This document shows, one piece after another, positions 62,301-64,000 of a DNA stretch of 64,000 nt (positions within the stretch are counted from its first letter, which is position 1; each line of letters opens with the position of its first letter). The notes beneath the pieces were generated by a model, which worked only from the letters and a program-made list of their open reading frames with translations, was not told the DNA's origin and made no database searches. The stretch comes from Phoronis australis (lineage: Eukaryota; Phoronida; Phoronidae): NCBI GenBank assembly GCA_002633005.1, contig NMRA01000095.1, forward strand, positions 373,881-437,880, in the 5' to 3' direction. A program made the position numbers and the translations under genes.

Positions 62301-63648
62301 GTTTATTCATAGTCGGGGCTGACATTTTAGGTATGGGTTTCGCTATCCATGGACAGTGCATCAGCCATTGTTTCTCTTGATCGTTCCGTCCGTGGCTCAG
62401 TCCAGTCCTGATTTGTGTGATCATCGTAAGCCATCTCGCATTTATTGACCAGATAAAAGTGTTGAATCTGTAGAGTTAGAAGCGTGAAGAAATCGGCGTC
62501 AATAGAACTCATTTACTGCATTGTAGGTCTCTAATTGTTTTCTCAATTGTACTCTTGCCAAATGAGGATTTTCCAGATGGCGTGTCCGGCAGGACTCGTT
62601 ATTAGATTGTTAAATGAGCCCGCCCAACCGTGCTTGGTCATATTAGCGTAATAATTTGTTTTATTCAAGTCTAACAAACCTAGCAATATTAATAGCCACG
62701 CGAACTATGGAATGGATTCTGTAAAACTTTCGAGGAAGGTCCATGTGAATAGTTGAAGATTTTGTAAATTTACAGTACAAGCCAAAAGAATTCAGACAAA
62801 ATTACCTGGAATTCCCCATCATAACGGCTCTATGGAACCAAAATTCATCATCAGAGTAGTCTCCCCTGATGACAGAGAACGCAGGGGAAGTAACTTGAAA
62901 GTTGGTAAGGTGGCGAAAACATTCTGTAATTAGAATTTTGCTGCCATAATAGTTAGTACAAGTAATTTTTTGCTGTTTTGCTGTTAACAGAATTAGAGGT
63001 CGTTTGATTACTTTTGTCTTGTACTGTAGCTGTATTGTTTGATTACTTTTGTCTTGTACTATAGAATCGTATCTGTCATTTTCCACTGGTTGTACTTAGA
63101 ACTAAAGTGCTGCATAGAACTCAAAATGGCAGTTTTCGCAAATTTCAAAATATTCAAAATAGGTTTTTCACGATACATAGCTACCGGAAAATACAAAAAT
63201 GAATTGGGCCACCTAACTCATACAATTAGTCTTGTAGTGTCCCTTAAGAAGAAGGGACTACGAAGAACATTGAAACTATGAGTGACTCAGAAAATGCTTT
63301 GGAGTTAATGGGTTTAGCCAACCCTAAAATTGCAAATTTGTAAATGTTGCCTGTAAGCACTGCGTATGACTGTGAGTGTACCAGTATTATCAGTATGTTA
63401 TGCTTGAATAAAAGTAGAAAAGTTATTCATATAAACCGTAGTATGACTGACTGCTCAATGCCGTAATTGGTGTTGCAATTATAAAACTGAGCATTGTCTG
63501 AACATTAGATTAATATTTCCTGTTTGTCATTTCAGATTATTACAGTAACACCAGTCAAGTTTTACATGGTTGTACCGCGGTAAGTCTACATAGAGAAGTG
63601 TGCAAGTGACCCCCCACCCCCAGCCCTACGAGTCTAGTTTTGAGTTCA
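53311..63648. other. No gene recognised
   Basis: AT-rich sequence with many short open frames and no convincing exon. Single N at 54207. A possible AATAAA near 53470 may end the unidentified gene. Open stretches at 59547-59885 and 59930-60404 are long but without splice sites or domains. A CTCF-like word on the minus strand (CACCAGATGGCAG) lies near 59685-59700. Segments at 57960-58900 and 60940-61440 share loose wording that may mark another old dispersed repeat. Confidence 0.4.
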
Positions 63649-63698
63649 GAGATAAGACCCCGTGCCCAGAGCTGAGATAAGACCCCGGGCCCAGAGCT
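63649..63698. repeat. 25-bp tandem duplication
   Basis: Two copies of a 25-base unit (GAGATAAGACCCCGKGCCCA plus GAGCT) differing at one base. Confidence 0.9.
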
Positions 63699-64000
63699 TC
63701 TATTGATTTTAAAAATTGCGTTCTCAGTGGCCTGATTTTCGAAGAGTTTATTGCTTTTGTCTATTGACTAAAATCACACAAATGGGCTAAAGTTGGAAAA
63801 TCTGTCTGCAGCTCAAAGTTGAAAGACAGAAATTTTTAGTCTGCTTGAATAGACAGAAGACAAAACGTTTCGAGAAATGTGAAAGACAAAGAAATCTACT
63901 TTTGGCTACGCTATTCATCGTAAAATATCTGTCTTTTGGCTTTGAAGACCAAAGCCCATAGATTGTTTGAGAAACGGGTCCCACTGAGGCCTATTTAGCA

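Overview
This is animal genomic DNA. It is AT-rich and gene-poor, with introns ending in GT..AG, scattered TIR transposons, minisatellites, a tRNA-derived SINE and a LINE remnant. A 410-base N gap and two single Ns show it comes from a draft scaffold. The species cannot be fixed from the sequence. The mix of hAT- and Harbinger-like non-autonomous elements, recurrent TAGGCCTAC words and an ADAMTS/papilin-like cysteine module array fits a marine invertebrate, perhaps a hemichordate, echinoderm or lancelet. That is an inference only.

Region 1 (about 2.2-11.5 kb, + strand) holds the 3' end of a secreted extracellular-matrix-type gene. Five exons (2235-2388, 2732-2854, 9696-9812, 10371-10499, 11317-11471) each encode one six-cysteine module of the form C..(GD)..C..CY..CC..C, resembling PLAC domains of ADAMTS, ADAMTS-like, papilin and lacunin proteins. 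All internal junctions are phase 1, so each module sits on a symmetric exon, and the last exon ends in TGA. The 6.8-kb intron between modules 2 and 3 carries three copies of a short palindromic TIR element and a possible decayed module. No protease or thrombospondin exons were recognised upstream.

Region 2 (11.5-20.3 kb) contains two minisatellites (26-bp and 20-bp units), then an intronless 11-finger C2H2 zinc-finger gene on the minus strand (17590-19215), the best-supported gene in the window. A tRNA-derived SINE lies just upstream of it.

Region 3 (20.4-25.3 kb) has a 1.09-kb non-autonomous hAT-like element with perfect 5-bp target duplications, a stop-poor unresolved stretch (22.9-23.9 kb), and the C-terminal end of a non-LTR retrotransposon reverse transcriptase cut by the N gap.

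Region 4 (25.8-64 kb, + strand) starts with a promoter-like stretch holding ZNF143-like and YY1-like motifs. It then looks like a long-intron transcription unit: a set of exon-like open segments with good splice sites and partly compatible phases (26281, 36652, 42566, 45292, 46562, 51629). I cannot name the product. The rest is intron-like sequence with a Harbinger-like MITE, a short hAT MITE, an artefact-suspect 0.6-kb tandem duplication around an N, CTCF-like motifs inside repeats, and a dispersed repeat family at 50.2-52.2 kb.
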